From contig CAJNDS010000105.1 of NCBI GenBank assembly GCA_905221605.1, positions 171,001 through 228,050 of the forward strand: DNA of 57,050 bases. Direction: 5' to 3'. Numbering within the stretch: the stretch's first letter is position 1; each line of letters starts with the position of its first letter. This stretch comes from Symbiodinium natans. Lineage: Eukaryota > Sar > Dinophyceae > Suessiales > Symbiodiniaceae. The position numbers and the translations under genes are program-made. The notes under the pieces were generated by a model that did not search any database, was not told the DNA's origin, and saw only the letters and a program-made list of their open reading frames with translations. Of this stretch, positions 41,170 to 52,335 are shown piece after piece.

Positions 41170-42866
41170 TGAACCCTAAACCCCAAAAGTCTCCTTAAAA
41201 CGAAGGCTTCTTAACCCAAGCAGGCCTCCCCTTCGCAGAAGACCCTCCGACCGAGCTGGGTGGCTCCAGAAGCTTGTAATCCTAAACCCTAACCCCCCCA
41301 AAAGGGACCATAGAGTTCAGAGATCCGCCCAAAAATAAGCTGGTCTCTTAGGGCTTCGGGGTCTTAGGGACTTAGGCGTTTTTTGGGGTTTAGGGTTTAG
41401 GGCTTAGGGTTTGGGATTCTACCTTGGACCCCGAAAGTGTTGCCCTTGGGCTTCGTGGACGCTTTTGAAAGGTACCCTAAGGGAAGATAAGGCCCATCTT
41501 AAGACCGCATGAAGGGAATCCTCCTAAACCCTTGTGGCACATCCTTAGGGTTCCAAGTTTGACTTCCTCCATGTTACGGGTGTGAGGGTCCAGGGCTTCA
41601 GGGCTTCAGGGCTTAAGGCTTTGTAGGCTTAGGGTTTCAGGATTTAGGGCTTCTGTTTTTGGGGTTACTAAGCTTGGGGAAACACCTGGCCTCCATGTTT
41701 GCTAGCGCTGATTTTGCATAACGAAACCCATCATTACCAAAACGGGGAAGCCGGTTTTTAGCACGATTAGCGGGGCTACTCGCTATGGGTTTATATCGCT
41801 TCAAAAGCTCTGAAACTCTAAAACCCTAGATCTGAACCCTTCAACCCAAAACCTGAAGCTGTCCGGAGGCCGGGCTTTCGAGATTCAGCGTTCTCGGGCT
41901 TAGGCGTTAAGGCTTAAGGTTTAGGATTTATGGGGGTTTCTGTGTGTAGGCATGGATACTGTGTGTGTGCGGCCAATTCTCCAAAGGCCCTCTCCAAATG
42001 GTTGACCCCCTTGTGGATCCCTATTGAAATATGGTCCCCCAAACCCTAAACCCTAAACGCTACACCCTAAACCTCCCCAAACTGGACCATAGAGAGCTGA
42101 CCTATGTAGGGTTCGGGTCTGACCAGGGCAGATCTGCAGTGGGCTGCACATGTGCGCAGAAAAAACAGACCCAGCTGTGGTTGCGCTTGCTTGCACGGCA
42201 TTTGTATGTCTTTTCGGGTTTAGGGTTTCGGGTTTAGGGTTTAGGGTTTAGGGTTTAGGGTCTATCCCAAACCATAAGCCCAAGATGTCAGCCTACTGTT
42301 CCCCCTGTTACTTTTGGCGGTTGGGGGGGGGGGGGGGGGGGGGGGATTGGTGTGCTAAGCTGCAGAACCCCCCCCATCGCCTGAAACCCCTAAAATCCCT
42401 GAGCCCATATCACCTCTGAAGCCCCCAAGGGTTTAGGGTTTGGGGTTTAGGGTTTAGGGTTTAGGGTTTAGGGAAGCCCGAAAACACCTGACAAGGGTTC
42501 GGCGAGCAGATTTCTGCTGTCGGTTCAAGTCCTAGACTGGAAGCCAAAGTGTCACTTATTAAGGGATTTCAAAACCTCAACGCTCCCTCGCCTTATATGG
42601 TCTTCAGCAACCTCCCAGTATACTCGTACCCCTGGTAGACGCCATATATGTACCTGGGACCTCCTCCTGAAGCTGTTCTGCCATCCTCGGCTTTGGTCAG
42701 CCCTGGGCCCTTGTAACCCGGGCCCTAGTTTACGGTTTTTCGGAGTTGAGGGTTTTGGGTTTAGGGTTTAGGGTTTAGGATTCTACGTTTTCCTGCAACA
42801 TCCTGCAAGCCTAAACCTCCCGACTCCGGACCTGAAGTCCTAAAGCCAAAGCCCAAGGCGCCCCCC
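41170..42866. other. Stretch without a recognised gene
   Basis: Unique DNA with scattered TTTAGGG/CCCTAAA units and a poly-G run at 42326-42345. A 68-codon frame at 42031-42237 starts in CCCTAAA repeats and is not convincing. Confidence 0.55.
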
Positions 42867-42977
42867 TAAACCCTAAACCCTAAACCCTAAACCCTAAACC
42901 CTAAACCCTAAACCCTAAACCCTAAACCCTAAACCCTAAACCCTAAACCCTAAACCCTAAACCCTAAACCCTAAACC
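42867..42977 (-). repeat. Long perfect (CCCTAAA)n array
   Basis: About 16 perfect units, one of the longest homogeneous heptamer arrays here. Confidence 0.93.
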
Positions 42978-42983
42978 CCAACC

Positions 42984-43037
42984 AACGAGTTGAAGGTGGC
43001 TGCTGGCATGCTGACTGTGGAGGTGCGCTCGGTCTAG
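42984..43037 (+). other. Exon-like island (NELKVAAGMLTVEVRSV)
   Basis: After a long (CCCTAAA)n array the frame NELKVAAGMLTVEVRSV is open to TAG. The same place offers CTAG|GTAAAC, a good donor, so the stop may be intronic. Protein-like. Confidence 0.4.
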
Positions 43038-43769
43038 GTAAACCCTGAACCAGGATGGGCTATTAGGCCATAGAATCCCCGGAATGAACCCTAAGCTATA
43101 AAAAGACCTTTTAAGGGATTAGAGGGTTTAGAGTTTAGGGTTTAGGGTTTAGGGTTTAGGTTTACGGTTTACGGTTTAGGGTCCATCCAGGAACTCTCAT
43201 CCTCGTTTCAGAGCATGGTGGGGCTGTCTGGGGCCTTGGCCTGGGGTTTGGGTTGGCGCCTGGGATGTCAGCCCTAGAGATATACTTTTTAACTTTTAAC
43301 CTCTTTGAGCACCTCCCTAAAAACCCAATGGCTTTTCCTTTCCCCGTAGAAAGGTAAGGCTGTGAGTCGGCGCAGGGATCCTGTCATCTTTTCCGTGCAG
43401 TATCATTGCTACTGCTAAAGTGATCGTGTGGCGTTGCTGTCGCTATGGTCAGTAGCCGTTTTAGTAGCGAGCTGAGTAATACGACTATCACTACCATGAC
43501 TATGCGCCATAGTAGTTGAGTATTGTAAAAATCCCCTTATAATCCCAAAGGTTGACCTTTCATCCCCCCAGGTTACTGGACAACTAGGTAGATGTGCTCG
43601 TATACACACCATCGGGCTAAGTTTCAGGGTTTCGGGTCTGAGGGCGTGTAGTGTTTCGTCGCTGTTTGGCGTTCTTACAGTGCCTATAGTGTTGGGCCCC
43701 TAACCCTAAACCCTAAACCGTAAAATTTGCGGGCTTATAATCGAAAAGCGGATTGTAGGGCCTTATCAA

Positions 43770-43871
43770 TGCAAACCTCAAGAGAAGAAGCAGGTTGCAG
43801 ACTTGATCCTGGCCGACGTGGGCCAGGGCTACGTCTACAGGCTTGTCTTTTCTCTTGAAGACAGGGTTTAG
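43770..43871 (+). other. Exon-like island (ADLILADVGQGYVYRLVFSL)
   Basis: The frame CKPQEKKQV then ADLILADVGQGYVYRLVFSL then EDRV ends where ACAG|GGTTTAGGG begins. One of the most protein-like islands, with alternating hydrophobic strands. The family is not recognised. Confidence 0.47.
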
Positions 43872-43989
43872 GGTTTAGGGTTTGTAGGCCTGGTGCCTTT
43901 TCCTTCAGATCCAAGGTGAAGACTTAGCGTCTCGGGTTCAGTGCTGCGGAAAGCAGGACTACTCTGAAGCTATTGTTTGTGTCCGCAGG

Positions 43990-44127
43990 GAGGCTTGTGG
44001 GCTGAAGGTGCAGTACTGGTTCCGAAATCACTATCAACGCTGTCCCTTTGTGGCCACTCAGTATGTTTCTGATCAACTACACCGAAATGACTTGAACAAG
44101 CCTCTCAACTACACCGAAATGACTTGA
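43990..44127 (+). other. Exon-like segment ending in a 32-bp tandem duplication
   Basis: After TCCGCAG|G the frame EACGLKVQYWFRNHYQRCPF then VATQYVSDQLHRNDL is open for 45 codons. Its last third lies in a 32-bp tandem duplication that shifts frame, so the true end is uncertain. Unrecognised. Confidence 0.42.
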
Positions 44128-44134
44128 AGAAGCC
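44073..44134 (+). repeat. 32-bp tandem duplication
   Basis: TCAACTACACCGAAATGACT plus a further 12 bp occurs twice in tandem with one substitution. Confidence 0.92.
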
Positions 44135-44184
44135 TTAGATTATTTCAGGTAGACAAGCCCTGGGAAGAGGTCGCCTGAATGCCA

Positions 44185-44232
44185 GACCCAACTACACGTG
44201 GGCCCCATGAGTTCCTGCTGCACCTCCAGAGC
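44185..44232 (+). other. Short exon-like segment (PHEFLLHLQS)
   Basis: After GCCAG the frame reads DPTTRGPHEFLLHLQSG and then enters a (TTTAGGG)n array. Short and unrecognised. Confidence 0.28.
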
Positions 44233-44233
44233 G

Positions 44234-44293
44234 GTTTAGGGTTTAGGGTTTAGGGTTTAGGGTTTAGGGTTTAGGGTTTAGGGTTTAGGGTTT
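44234..44293 (+). repeat. (TTTAGGG)n array
   Basis: About eight perfect units. Confidence 0.9.
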
Positions 44294-46610
44294 CGGGAGG
44301 AGTGGCCTCCAAGCTCGGAGCAGGGTTTCCGGGTTGATTCGGAATAGGTTTTGAAAGTTCTATGGGCCCTGATCCTTATGTTCAAAACCCGATTAGCCGA
44401 CAGGATTTCAAACTTTTCACAGACCTACCAGGATACGGAGAGCAGCTGTAGCTTTACGAGGCTGTCGTCATCATGTCCATGACCAAAAACACACCGAGCA
44501 CACGCGCACACGTGAGCACACACACACACATACACGGCAATTTCACACAACAGTTTTATGAGCGCTGTGCTTGTGAGGAAACTACCTGCACATGCCGTTT
44601 TTGCTAGTGGTACCCACCCCGAAAGGACCTCATGGATATTTACGAGAAACCTGTATACACTCAGAAGTGACAGCTTGGAGACTTCTCTAAGTTGCGGCTC
44701 CTTGGGGTACTTACAAAGGGACCTTTACTTTGGCAAAACCCCACATGCGCAGGCAGTCGCTCATTGCTCATAGCGGCCTTGAGCATGAACGCCCTATTGC
44801 CCTTAACCCTCGAAGAGCCCCCTGCAGTCGGAGCCTCCCACTTCGTGCGCCGCATGAGAATATCTGCGAGTAATTTTTACCGGCTATGACGACTCGTGTG
44901 ATTATTATTCATGGCAAAACCAAGCAGGGGCGGGCACTTAGTCGGGAGAGCGGAACGTCGTTCGCCAAGGTTTGTCCCCCCCCCCCTTCGTTTTGCCCTT
45001 CGTGTGGCCCCTCCCGTCGTAGAAGCCCCCACCCCCCTCGCCCAACTTCGCGTTGCCGTTTCCGCCTTCACGTGACGTTCGAGTGATCCGGGTGCTCCCC
45101 AAGTAGTTTTGCCCTTAATTATTGCTACGACTTGTTGTCGACAAACGATGTTTTTTTGTCAAGCCCAGTGCTTAGCAACTCGGCTCCAACCACGCGAACA
45201 AAAACCAGGGGGGATTTGACATGCATGGGGCAACCAGGAGCCTAAATACTTGTAGCCTTGATGAACCAACCCTAAACCCTAAGCCCCCTAAAACCTGAAG
45301 CATCACCTAAACCACTAGACCAGACTGCATACAGCCTGAACCGTCACCTAAACCCCTGAACTAGACTGTATACGGCATTGAGGCTTTGGAGCGAGGAGAA
45401 GAGCTTAAGCGTTCTCAGCGATGATGTACCGACACCCAGGAAGCGCTGTTTGGTTTAGGGTTTAGGGTTAGGCTCGAAAGGGTTTAGGGTTTTACAAATT
45501 ACAAGGTTTGCAGCTGTTCAGCACCCTACATACGGGTTTTTGCAAGTTGGGGTTGTCTCTTTTTTCGTGGTCCTTCGCAGGAAGGGTCTACTGATTCTAC
45601 TTATTATCTGCTGAGGGTATAATGGGGGGGGGGGGGGGGGATCCAAATTATTGGAAACTACCACTAGGATCCAGAGTAGGGCCTTATTCCCTTGTTTTAG
45701 GGTTTAGGTAGCCTTATAGGGCCCCCAAAAGGGCACCCTTTTAGTTCTTAAACAAATAGTAGTACAGCTGCGCGTTTGTAACAAACAATGACAGAGGCTG
45801 TGTGCATACACAGAAATGCTTTCAGGGGGTTACAGGTGCGAGGCTACGATGTAATATGGCGCCTTGATACTTAGAATAGGTTTTGGGGGCTATTATAGCA
45901 TACTTGTAGATGGACATAAGGGCATACTATTCGTAATTATTCCGACCGCTGTAGTAGACGAAACATGGTCCAGACCCAGGAGTAAGCGTGTTAGGTTAGC
46001 AAAGAAAAGGTGACGGAAGAATAGCATAGAATAGCATGATGTAGATGCCCGGCAAGAAGGATTACGGTTTAGGGTTTAGGTTTAGGTTCAGGGTTTGTGC
46101 TAGTTTGCACTAGAAGCAACATGAGGATGACGAGGGGGGTGATTTTCGTACTGTATTACTCCCAAACCCTCGGCATGGCCTGGTTTTACATGCAACACTT
46201 CTTGGTGTAGGATCGTGAGGTCGTTGTAAACAAAATAACCCCTAAGCCCCCAATGCTGAACAAAAAACAGCCTGTTGAGTGGGTCTGGCCATGGATGCTC
46301 GCTCGACTTATGGTCTAGGGTTTTTGGGTGCGGTTCTCAAGAGCATGGTCCTTGAGGTTTAGGGGGTCTAGCCTCGCACAGGGACCACCATGTGGGGGGG
46401 TGTGGGAAAGTAGGGGTACCCTTTTTGGGGAGTCCCGCAACAAGGGGATTATAGTATTTTGGGGTATGTTAGGGGTATGAGAATTGTTTGGTTTAAGCTG
46501 TTTGGGGTTTCTTCTATAGTAGGTTACTTACGGTCTCCAACTTTGGGTCTCTTCTGTCGGGTTATTAGGGCTTCAGGGCTGGGATTAGGGTATTTAAGTC
46601 GTCAGGTACT
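44238..46610. other. Stretch without a recognised gene
   Basis: After the array at 44234 come CA-rich sequence at 44505-44535 and overlapping 60-70-codon frames between 44558 and 45086 on both strands; I cannot pick one as real. One family-E MITE lies at 45665. Confidence 0.5.
45665..45750. mobile_element. MITE-like element, family E, partial
   Basis: TAGGATCCAGAGTAGGGCCT and GGGCACCCTTTTAGTTCT match the family, but the right end is missing. Confidence 0.5.
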
Positions 46611-46612
46611 GC

Positions 46613-46737
46613 CAATTCCGCACCCGGAGGGGGCCGAGCACGTCTCTGGATGGGAGGTCTGGAATATCCGCCTCCACCTTGATCAGAAGTACTGGTGGAA
46701 CCCCACAGCCAGGCGGAGCGCTGGAGCATTTCGATAC
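46613..46737 (+). other. Exon-like segment with WW-domain-like end (KYWWNPTA)
   Basis: The frame reads PHPEGAEHVSGWEVWNIRLH then LDQKYWWNPTARRSAGAF. WEV at the front and YWWNP at the end recall the two signature Trp regions of a WW domain, but the spacing is not verified. It runs into a (CCCTAAA)n array at 46738. Confidence 0.4.
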
Positions 46738-46822
46738 CCTAAACCCTAAACCCTAAACCCTAAAACCTAAACCCTAAACCCTAAACCCTAAACCCTAAAC
46801 CCTAAACCCTAAACCCTAAACC
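46738..46822 (-). repeat. (CCCTAAA)n array
   Basis: About 12 units leading to the 46830 island. Confidence 0.9.
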
Positions 46823-46829
46823 CAAATCC

Positions 46830-46901
46830 CCCATGTTGGAGAGCTGGCCGCATGAGGTCGCCCCAGAAACAGCCCATGGGGTCGCTTATGCGGGGTTTTA
46901 G
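46830..46901 (+). other. Exon-like island (MLESWPHEVAPETAHGVAYA)
   Basis: The frame P then MLESWPHEVAPETAHGVAYA then GF ends in a TAG formed by the first TTTTAGGG. It lies between (CCCTAAA)n (46738-46822) and (TTTAGGG)n (46897-46975), a textbook example of the island arrangement. Confidence 0.43.
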
Positions 46902-46975
46902 GGTTTAGGGTTTAGGGTTTAGGGTTTAGGGTTTAGGGTTTAGGGTTTAGGGTTTAGGGTTTAGGGTTTAGGGTT
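46897..46975 (+). repeat. (TTTAGGG)n array
   Basis: About 11 units after the 46830 island. Confidence 0.9.
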
Positions 46976-47044
46976 TTATGGCATTGGGGGGTCCAGGGTT
47001 GAGGCTCTCTACACCTTCCTCTCCTTCCTGAAACCCTAGCAATG

Positions 47045-47520
47045 CAAACCGTATGCAAACCCTCAACCCTAAACACCTAAACCCCCTAAACCCCCTAAAC
47101 CCCCTAAACCCTAAACTCCAAACCCTAAGCCCATGAAGCCCTGAAGCCCTAAACCTAAACCCTCAAACCCTCAACCGTAAACCCCTAAACCCATAAATCT
47201 ATCAGAATGGCTCTGCCGGGCTCTCAGAAGGGTTCATTTAAGTATGCTCTATCCGCCTTCGCTCCGCCCTAAACCCTAAATCCCTAACCCTAAACCCCCA
47301 AACCCCGAAACCTCTAAACGCCTAAACCCCTAAACCCCTAATCCCCTAAACCTCTAAACCCCTACTAAACCCCAAAACCCCAAAACCCTAGGCCCTAAAC
47401 CAACACAGCCCGAAACCCTAAGCCCTAAAACCCCTGAACCCCTAAACCCCAAACCTCAAAGCCTAAACCCTAAGCCCTAAACCCCCCAAAAACCTCTAAA
47501 AAACCCAGAACCCAAAAGTC
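47045..47520 (-). repeat. Degenerate CCCTAAA field
   Basis: Nearly 500 bp of CCCCTAAAC, CCCTAAGC and CCCTCAAC variants, with a short unique insert around 47205-47265. No gene is seen. Confidence 0.85.
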
Positions 47521-47530
47521 GAAAACCCAG

Positions 47531-47586
47531 GCGCGGCCCTGGATCTTCCACGCGCCGGCTGTGGAGGTGGCGAGGCTGGAGCGCAG
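47531..47586 (+). other. 56-nt exon-like island with both splice sites (AG|G and AG|GTTTAGGG)
   Basis: CCCAG|GCGCGG opens and GCGCAG|GTTTAGGG closes a 56-bp segment reading ARPWIFHAPAVEVARLER. The acceptor follows CCCTAAA-type repeats, and the donor is the first bases of the TTTAGGG repeat. Confidence 0.42.
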
Positions 47587-47591
47587 GTTTA

Positions 47592-48945
47592 GGGTTTGGG
47601 GTTAGGGGTTTCGGGGTAGAGGGTTTCAGGGCTTGGGGTGTGTTAGAGGCAGTGTTTCAGAGGTTTGTGAGGGTAGGGTTTGGGGCGTTTGGGGTTTTAG
47701 GGTTGGGGTTTGAGCTGTGTCGAGGAGGGCGAAGGGGCAGAGCTTCAGGGTTTAGGGTTTTGGGATGAGGCAGTCTGAGGTGGACTGAAGCCTAAGCACA
47801 CAACCCTCAACCCCGCATCCTTCTTCAGGCTGCTTTCCTTCGGTTCGGGAAGTTGCTGCGGCAATGCCTGAAAGCCCTAAAACCAAGCGATTGAACCCAA
47901 AACCCTGCCTAGAGTACTGTATATGAGACGCGGTCAAAATTTCCGCTTGCTCATTTTTAGTAGAGGGGGTAGTTGCTGCAGCAAAAGCCCAGGATCGATA
48001 GGGGACGCGCTAAAAGATGGGTTTGGTACGATAGGACAACATAAGTGCGGTAGGTTAAAAACCACGGAAAACGATAGGGGACGTGCTAATTCAAAACACA
48101 CAAGACTTAAACAAGTGATTTTGACGCCTGCTCATATACCTTTGTGTTGACTTAATGGTTGGGTAGACTTGCCAATTCTTCCGGGTATGAATGAAGGTGA
48201 CCCTCAACCCAGGAGCAGTTCTGAACTGGGCACCCCTAAGCCTCTAAACGGGCGTTGGGAACCACTGGGAAGCTGATAGTCTTCCGACAGCTTTTCAGTA
48301 CTCTGAAAGACCTGGAAGATCCCTCATCCTATAGGGTTTAGGGCTTTAGGGTTGAGGGGGTTGTAACGCAGAGATCCCCCCAAAACGGAGCCTCGTTTTC
48401 GAGCAGGGCACTTCCTTAGTCCCGGACACACGGGATGGGCGCCATGCCGTGTTCAGGGTTTGGGGCTTGTTCCGTACCCTAAGCCGCAAACCTTCAACCC
48501 TAGCAAGCTTCCAGCCCTATGCCTTCTGTGTTCCAACCCTCTACCTTCAAAACCCTGGTGGACCCGGGTCAACTCTCGCAAGCCCAAGCCCTTGAGAGGA
48601 CTCCTTCGAAAAGGCAGGCTGCGCAGCCGACTTCTGAGAGTCTGGGGGGGGGGGGGGGGGGTGTGCATTTCTTCATTGAGGCCCCGGAGTCTTCAGACTT
48701 CAGGCACTCCGAAACCTCCCAAGCCCAAAGCCCTCAACCCTGCATGACTTTTTCAAACATCCCCAAAACCCGAAGCACCAAACGCGGAACCCTGCCCTAA
48801 TCCCTTCCACCGAAGAGAGGAGCCCACCCATCCCCCCTCCCCCCGAAAATATTTGAGACTAGGGGGGTTTAGGGTTTAGAGTTTAGGGTTTTGGTTTAGG
48901 GTTGGGGCCTTGTTACCTAGACCCTGAAGTCAGACCCTGAAGTCT

Positions 48946-48976
<31 letters not shown>

Positions 48977-50040
48977 CAAGAGATTACCTAAACCCAAATA
49001 GCACCAAACCCCAAAGCCGAAAAGCGGGAGCGATCTGATGATGACTGCGATACCTCTGAGCCTGACGCCCTAAACCCTCAAACCCTGAGAACAAAAGACT
49101 GCGATCATGGGCTGCAGCCCCTCAAAGCCCTGTGAGCCCTGAACCCTAAACCCTAAACCCTGAAGCCCTGTGAGCCCTGTGAGCCCTAAGCCCTAAACCC
49201 TAACTGAAACCCCCTCAACCCCACCCCCTCTTGATTCTCAAACAGTGTTAGCATTGAGCTGGGCGCGGGTTCGGGGAACATAGTACCTGAACTTAGGGGG
49301 TTTAGGGTTTAGGATTTGGGTTTAGGGTTGGTCTTTAGTGATAGGGGAAGGGCGTAGTTCAACAGTATCCACAAGCGCCAAGTAAAATCTCCCAATCCAG
49401 GTGGTGCTTCAAAGCAGGTTCAGTTGCCGGAATTAACAAGGATTTTTTCTTTACAATCCAAACCCCACACCCTAAACCCTAAACACCTGTATTCTGGCAT
49501 CTGGTGTTCCTTACAGCAATTCCAGAAAATGACAGCCATCCCATCGCGTGAACTGAGGACCTCTAAACCACAAGCCTCCTGTGTGATCCCTAAACCCTAA
49601 AGTTTCTAAAGACCCCCCCCCCTAAACCCCCTCCCCCTACAATCCTCCTAAATCCTTAAAATGGGATCTGCGAGGTAATTTAAGTTCTTTTCGGGGCAGC
49701 GGCCTATTCCTTACATTCCTTGGACACGAGCGATTGGGTGACATGGGTAGGGATACGGCTGAGGTCTCCTACGACATCTTCATCCTCTCCTAGCTATAGG
49801 CAAGGTGGTGAGATCTGACAGGAATTCGGAGTTGCAGAAAACCCCCCCAAAGCCCCCCCCCTAACGCGGAAACCTCGGAATTAGTAGGAATATGCAAGGG
49901 CCCTGGTACCTCACCCTAAACCCTAAACCCTCTATGCCCAAAACCCTGAACCTACAAGCCCTGCAAAACTAGATGTCTGGCGAGTTCTGAGTTCCCTCCG
50001 CTAAGACTCTGGGAGTCCGCGGTGAGGGTTTCGGGTTTAG
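47592..50040. other. Stretch without a recognised gene
   Basis: Contains TTTAGGG variants, a less repetitive A-rich block at 47920-48150 with a 75-codon unrecognised frame, a poly-G run at 48644-48661 and (GA)n at 48951-48976. Confidence 0.5.
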
Positions 50041-50055
50041 GGCTTGAGTCTACAG

Positions 50056-50148
50056 GGGTCTGTTGTAAACAAGCGCTTTCAGATGTTCGCGGAAGATGCC
50101 ATTCCCCGACTAGTTGTTGTCTCGTGGCTCCGCCTGCCGGCTTCAGGG
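50056..50148 (+). other. Exon-like segment (KRFQMFAEDAIPRLVVVSWL)
   Basis: After CTACAG|G the frame reads GSVVN then KRFQMFAEDAIPRLVVVSWL then RLPAS and ends at TCAGG|GTTTC, a donor-like site. Strongly protein-like; unrecognised. Confidence 0.48.
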
Positions 50149-50272
50149 TTTCAGGTTTTGCCCAAAATCTAAACCCTAAACCCCTAAACCCTAAACCCCT
50201 AACCCCTAAACCCCTAAACCCCTAGACCCAGGATTCCTGCCTTACAACCCCAAACCCTGAACCCTGCTTGGG

Positions 50273-50362
50273 GCCATTTGGGACAGTTCCCACACCCTGG
50301 AAGAGGCGAAGCCCTTCCAAGAGCCGCCTCCGTTCGGGGCCAAGCTGCACTCGGGGGTTTAG
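50273..50362 (+). other. Exon-like island (AIWDSSHTLEEAKPFQEPPP)
   Basis: The frame AIWDSSHTLEEAKPFQEPPP then FGAKLHSGV is open to a TAG made by the first TTTAGGG. CCCTAAA-type repeats precede it (50160-50225). Protein-like, unrecognised. Confidence 0.45.
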
Positions 50363-50760
50363 GGTTTAGGGGGTTTAGGGGGTTTAGGGGGTTTAGGGGG
50401 TTTAGGGGGCTTGGAAGCTTTAGGGGGTTTAGGGTTTAGGGGTTTCAGGCGGTTTAGGGGGGCTTAGGAGGGCTTAGGGGGTTTTGGGGGTTTTGGGGGT
50501 TTTGTGGGTTTAGGGGTTTAGGGTGTTTAGGGTGGTTTAGGGGGTTGAGGTGGTTTAGGGGGTTTTGGGGGTTTTCGGGGTTTAGGGGGTTTAGGGGGTT
50601 TAGGGTGTTTAGGGGGTTTAGGGGGTTTAGGGGGTTCAAGTGGTTTAGGGGGTTTTGGGGGTTTAGGGGGGTTTAGGGGGGTTTAGGGGGGTTTAGGGGG
50701 TTTGGAGGTTGGAGGTTTGGAGGTTTGGGGGTTTGGAGTTTACGGTTTTCCGGGTTTTGA
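50351..50760 (+). repeat. TTTAGGGGG-type G-rich field
   Basis: Some 400 bp of GTTTAGGGG and GTTTTGGGG units of 8-10 bp, a longer-G variant of the telomere-like unit and very G-rich on the plus strand. Confidence 0.88.
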
Positions 50761-51456
50761 GTTTTCACGTTTTCGGGTTTAGGGGTGGGGTTTGGGGCTT
50801 TTGGGTTTAGGGGTTTGCTGGCTTAGGGTTCGGGGTTTGAGGGTTCAGGGGTTTTAGGGTTTTGGCGTTGTGGGTTTGATGGTTTAAGGTTTGGCGTTTG
50901 AGGGCTTAGGAATTTATGGTTCATAGGTTTAAGAGTTGCTGGTTGAGATGCCGGGTTGAAGTTTTTGACGACCAGTGGTAGGTAGTTTCTCGGGATGTGT
51001 TCTCCTGGATGAAATGACCCCTTATTCATCAGTAAGGGATTGGAGCATGGGTGGACCTTTTCTTCCCGACCCCTACAGGGTCTCTACTTGAAACCTACGC
51101 CCTTATGAGAGAAATTGGTCTTATTCTAGGTGTCCGCTCATTGGGCTTTGAGAGGATCACATGGGTGGTTGCCTGGTCTCTTTCTTCTTGAGGCCCGTCA
51201 GACCCTACAGTGCCAGACAAGCAGGCTTGGGGGGGGGGGGGGGGGGGCAAGTCTCACTTTATTCTAGGACCCAGGTTTAGGGTTCAGGGTTTAGGATATA
51301 GGGTTTCCTTTGGTAGGTTTACGCTCCCCGGTAGATTGACCCTTCCTAGGTTACTCTGGGATCCAGTGTTTTAGTCTAAGATTTGTGGGCATTCTGCCTT
51401 TCAGGGGTTCAGGGTTTAAACCAGGTCTGGCCTCAGACACCGGACAAGAGTAAGAC

Positions 51457-51566
51457 ACATGGATAGTTCTCTACATTAGGGTCCTTTTGGGGGTCCTTTT
51501 GTCTAAGGTGCCGTACTATATAGGGGGCCCCAAACAGAAACCTTCAGTTAGAGAAACTACTCATGT
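51457..51566. mobile_element. MITE-like element related to family C
   Basis: CATGGATAGTTCTCTACATT on the left; AGTTAGAGAAACTACTCATG on the right, imperfect inverse. 110 bp. Confidence 0.52.
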
Positions 51567-51647
51567 GGGGGCGGTTACGATAATAAGGGAGCCCTGAATA
51601 GAGACCCCAAATAGTAGGATCCCCTTGCAATCAGGGCCGCAATAGGG

Positions 51648-51706
51648 TATCCCTAAACCCTAAACCCTAAACCCTAAACCCTAAACCCTAAACCCTAAAC
51701 CCTAAA
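51648..51706 (-). repeat. (CCCTAAA)n array
   Basis: About eight perfect units. Confidence 0.9.
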
Positions 51707-52039
51707 CCATGTGTGATTCTAGGGGCTCAAGAGCCCGAGGCCCTTTTTCGAGTCCAAAGAAGGGCGCTTTGGGCTTCAAAGCTGGCTCGGGGTTTGGTCT
51801 AAGGGCAGTTACATGGGCCCTCAATACGGTCCCTTTACCTCCTCTAAAGGGTTCTGATGCATGGGCCCTGAATTTGTCTAGGGTATATAAGGGGGTACCA
51901 TTTTAAGGGGTGGGTGTGAGGGACCCGCAGAGCTGCCAGCAGCTTTCCACCACTTGCGCGTGAAGTACGTCGAGGGCCTTAGTTAAGGTTATTGTTTGTG
52001 ATTCTCTAAATGCGAGGCTCCGCTTTTGAGTGAACCGTC

Positions 52040-52260
52040 TTTGCTCCCCCTCCTCGCCCTCCTCTAGCTCCTCCCCCTCCTCCCACTGCTCCCCCTGCTC
52101 TCACTGCTCCCCCTGCTCTCTCTATTTTTGTTTTTTTCTCTCGCTCTCTCTCTCTCTCTCTCTCTTGCTCCCTCGCTCTCTCTCTCTCTCTCTTTCTTTC
52201 CGTCTTTCTTTCTTTCGTTCTTTCTTTCTTGCTTCCTTTCTTTCTTTCTTTCCACCTCTC
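52040..52260. repeat. Polypyrimidine tract (CTCC, CT, CTTT)
   Basis: Long pyrimidine-only plus strand. The Ser/Leu and Arg/Glu/Lys frames here are repeat products. Confidence 0.92.
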
Positions 52261-52335
52261 ACTCAAATACTTGCTACACACGTCTGTATTGAACCAGAGC
52301 TCTGTCCTGGCCTACAATAGCATCGTCCTGTTTAG

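Noticed and set aside
42500-42545. tRNA gene (GGTTCAAGTCC resembles a B box)
   Set aside because: The sequence around it does not form a T-arm stem or acceptor stem, and no A box is seen at the right distance.
47923-48150. 75-codon frame in an A-rich, less repetitive block
   Set aside because: Composition is plausible and the block differs from its surroundings, but no motif, splice site or family could be recognised.
50454-50639. NPLNPLNP-repeat protein on the minus strand
   Set aside because: It arises from TTTAGGGGG repeats and has no other support.
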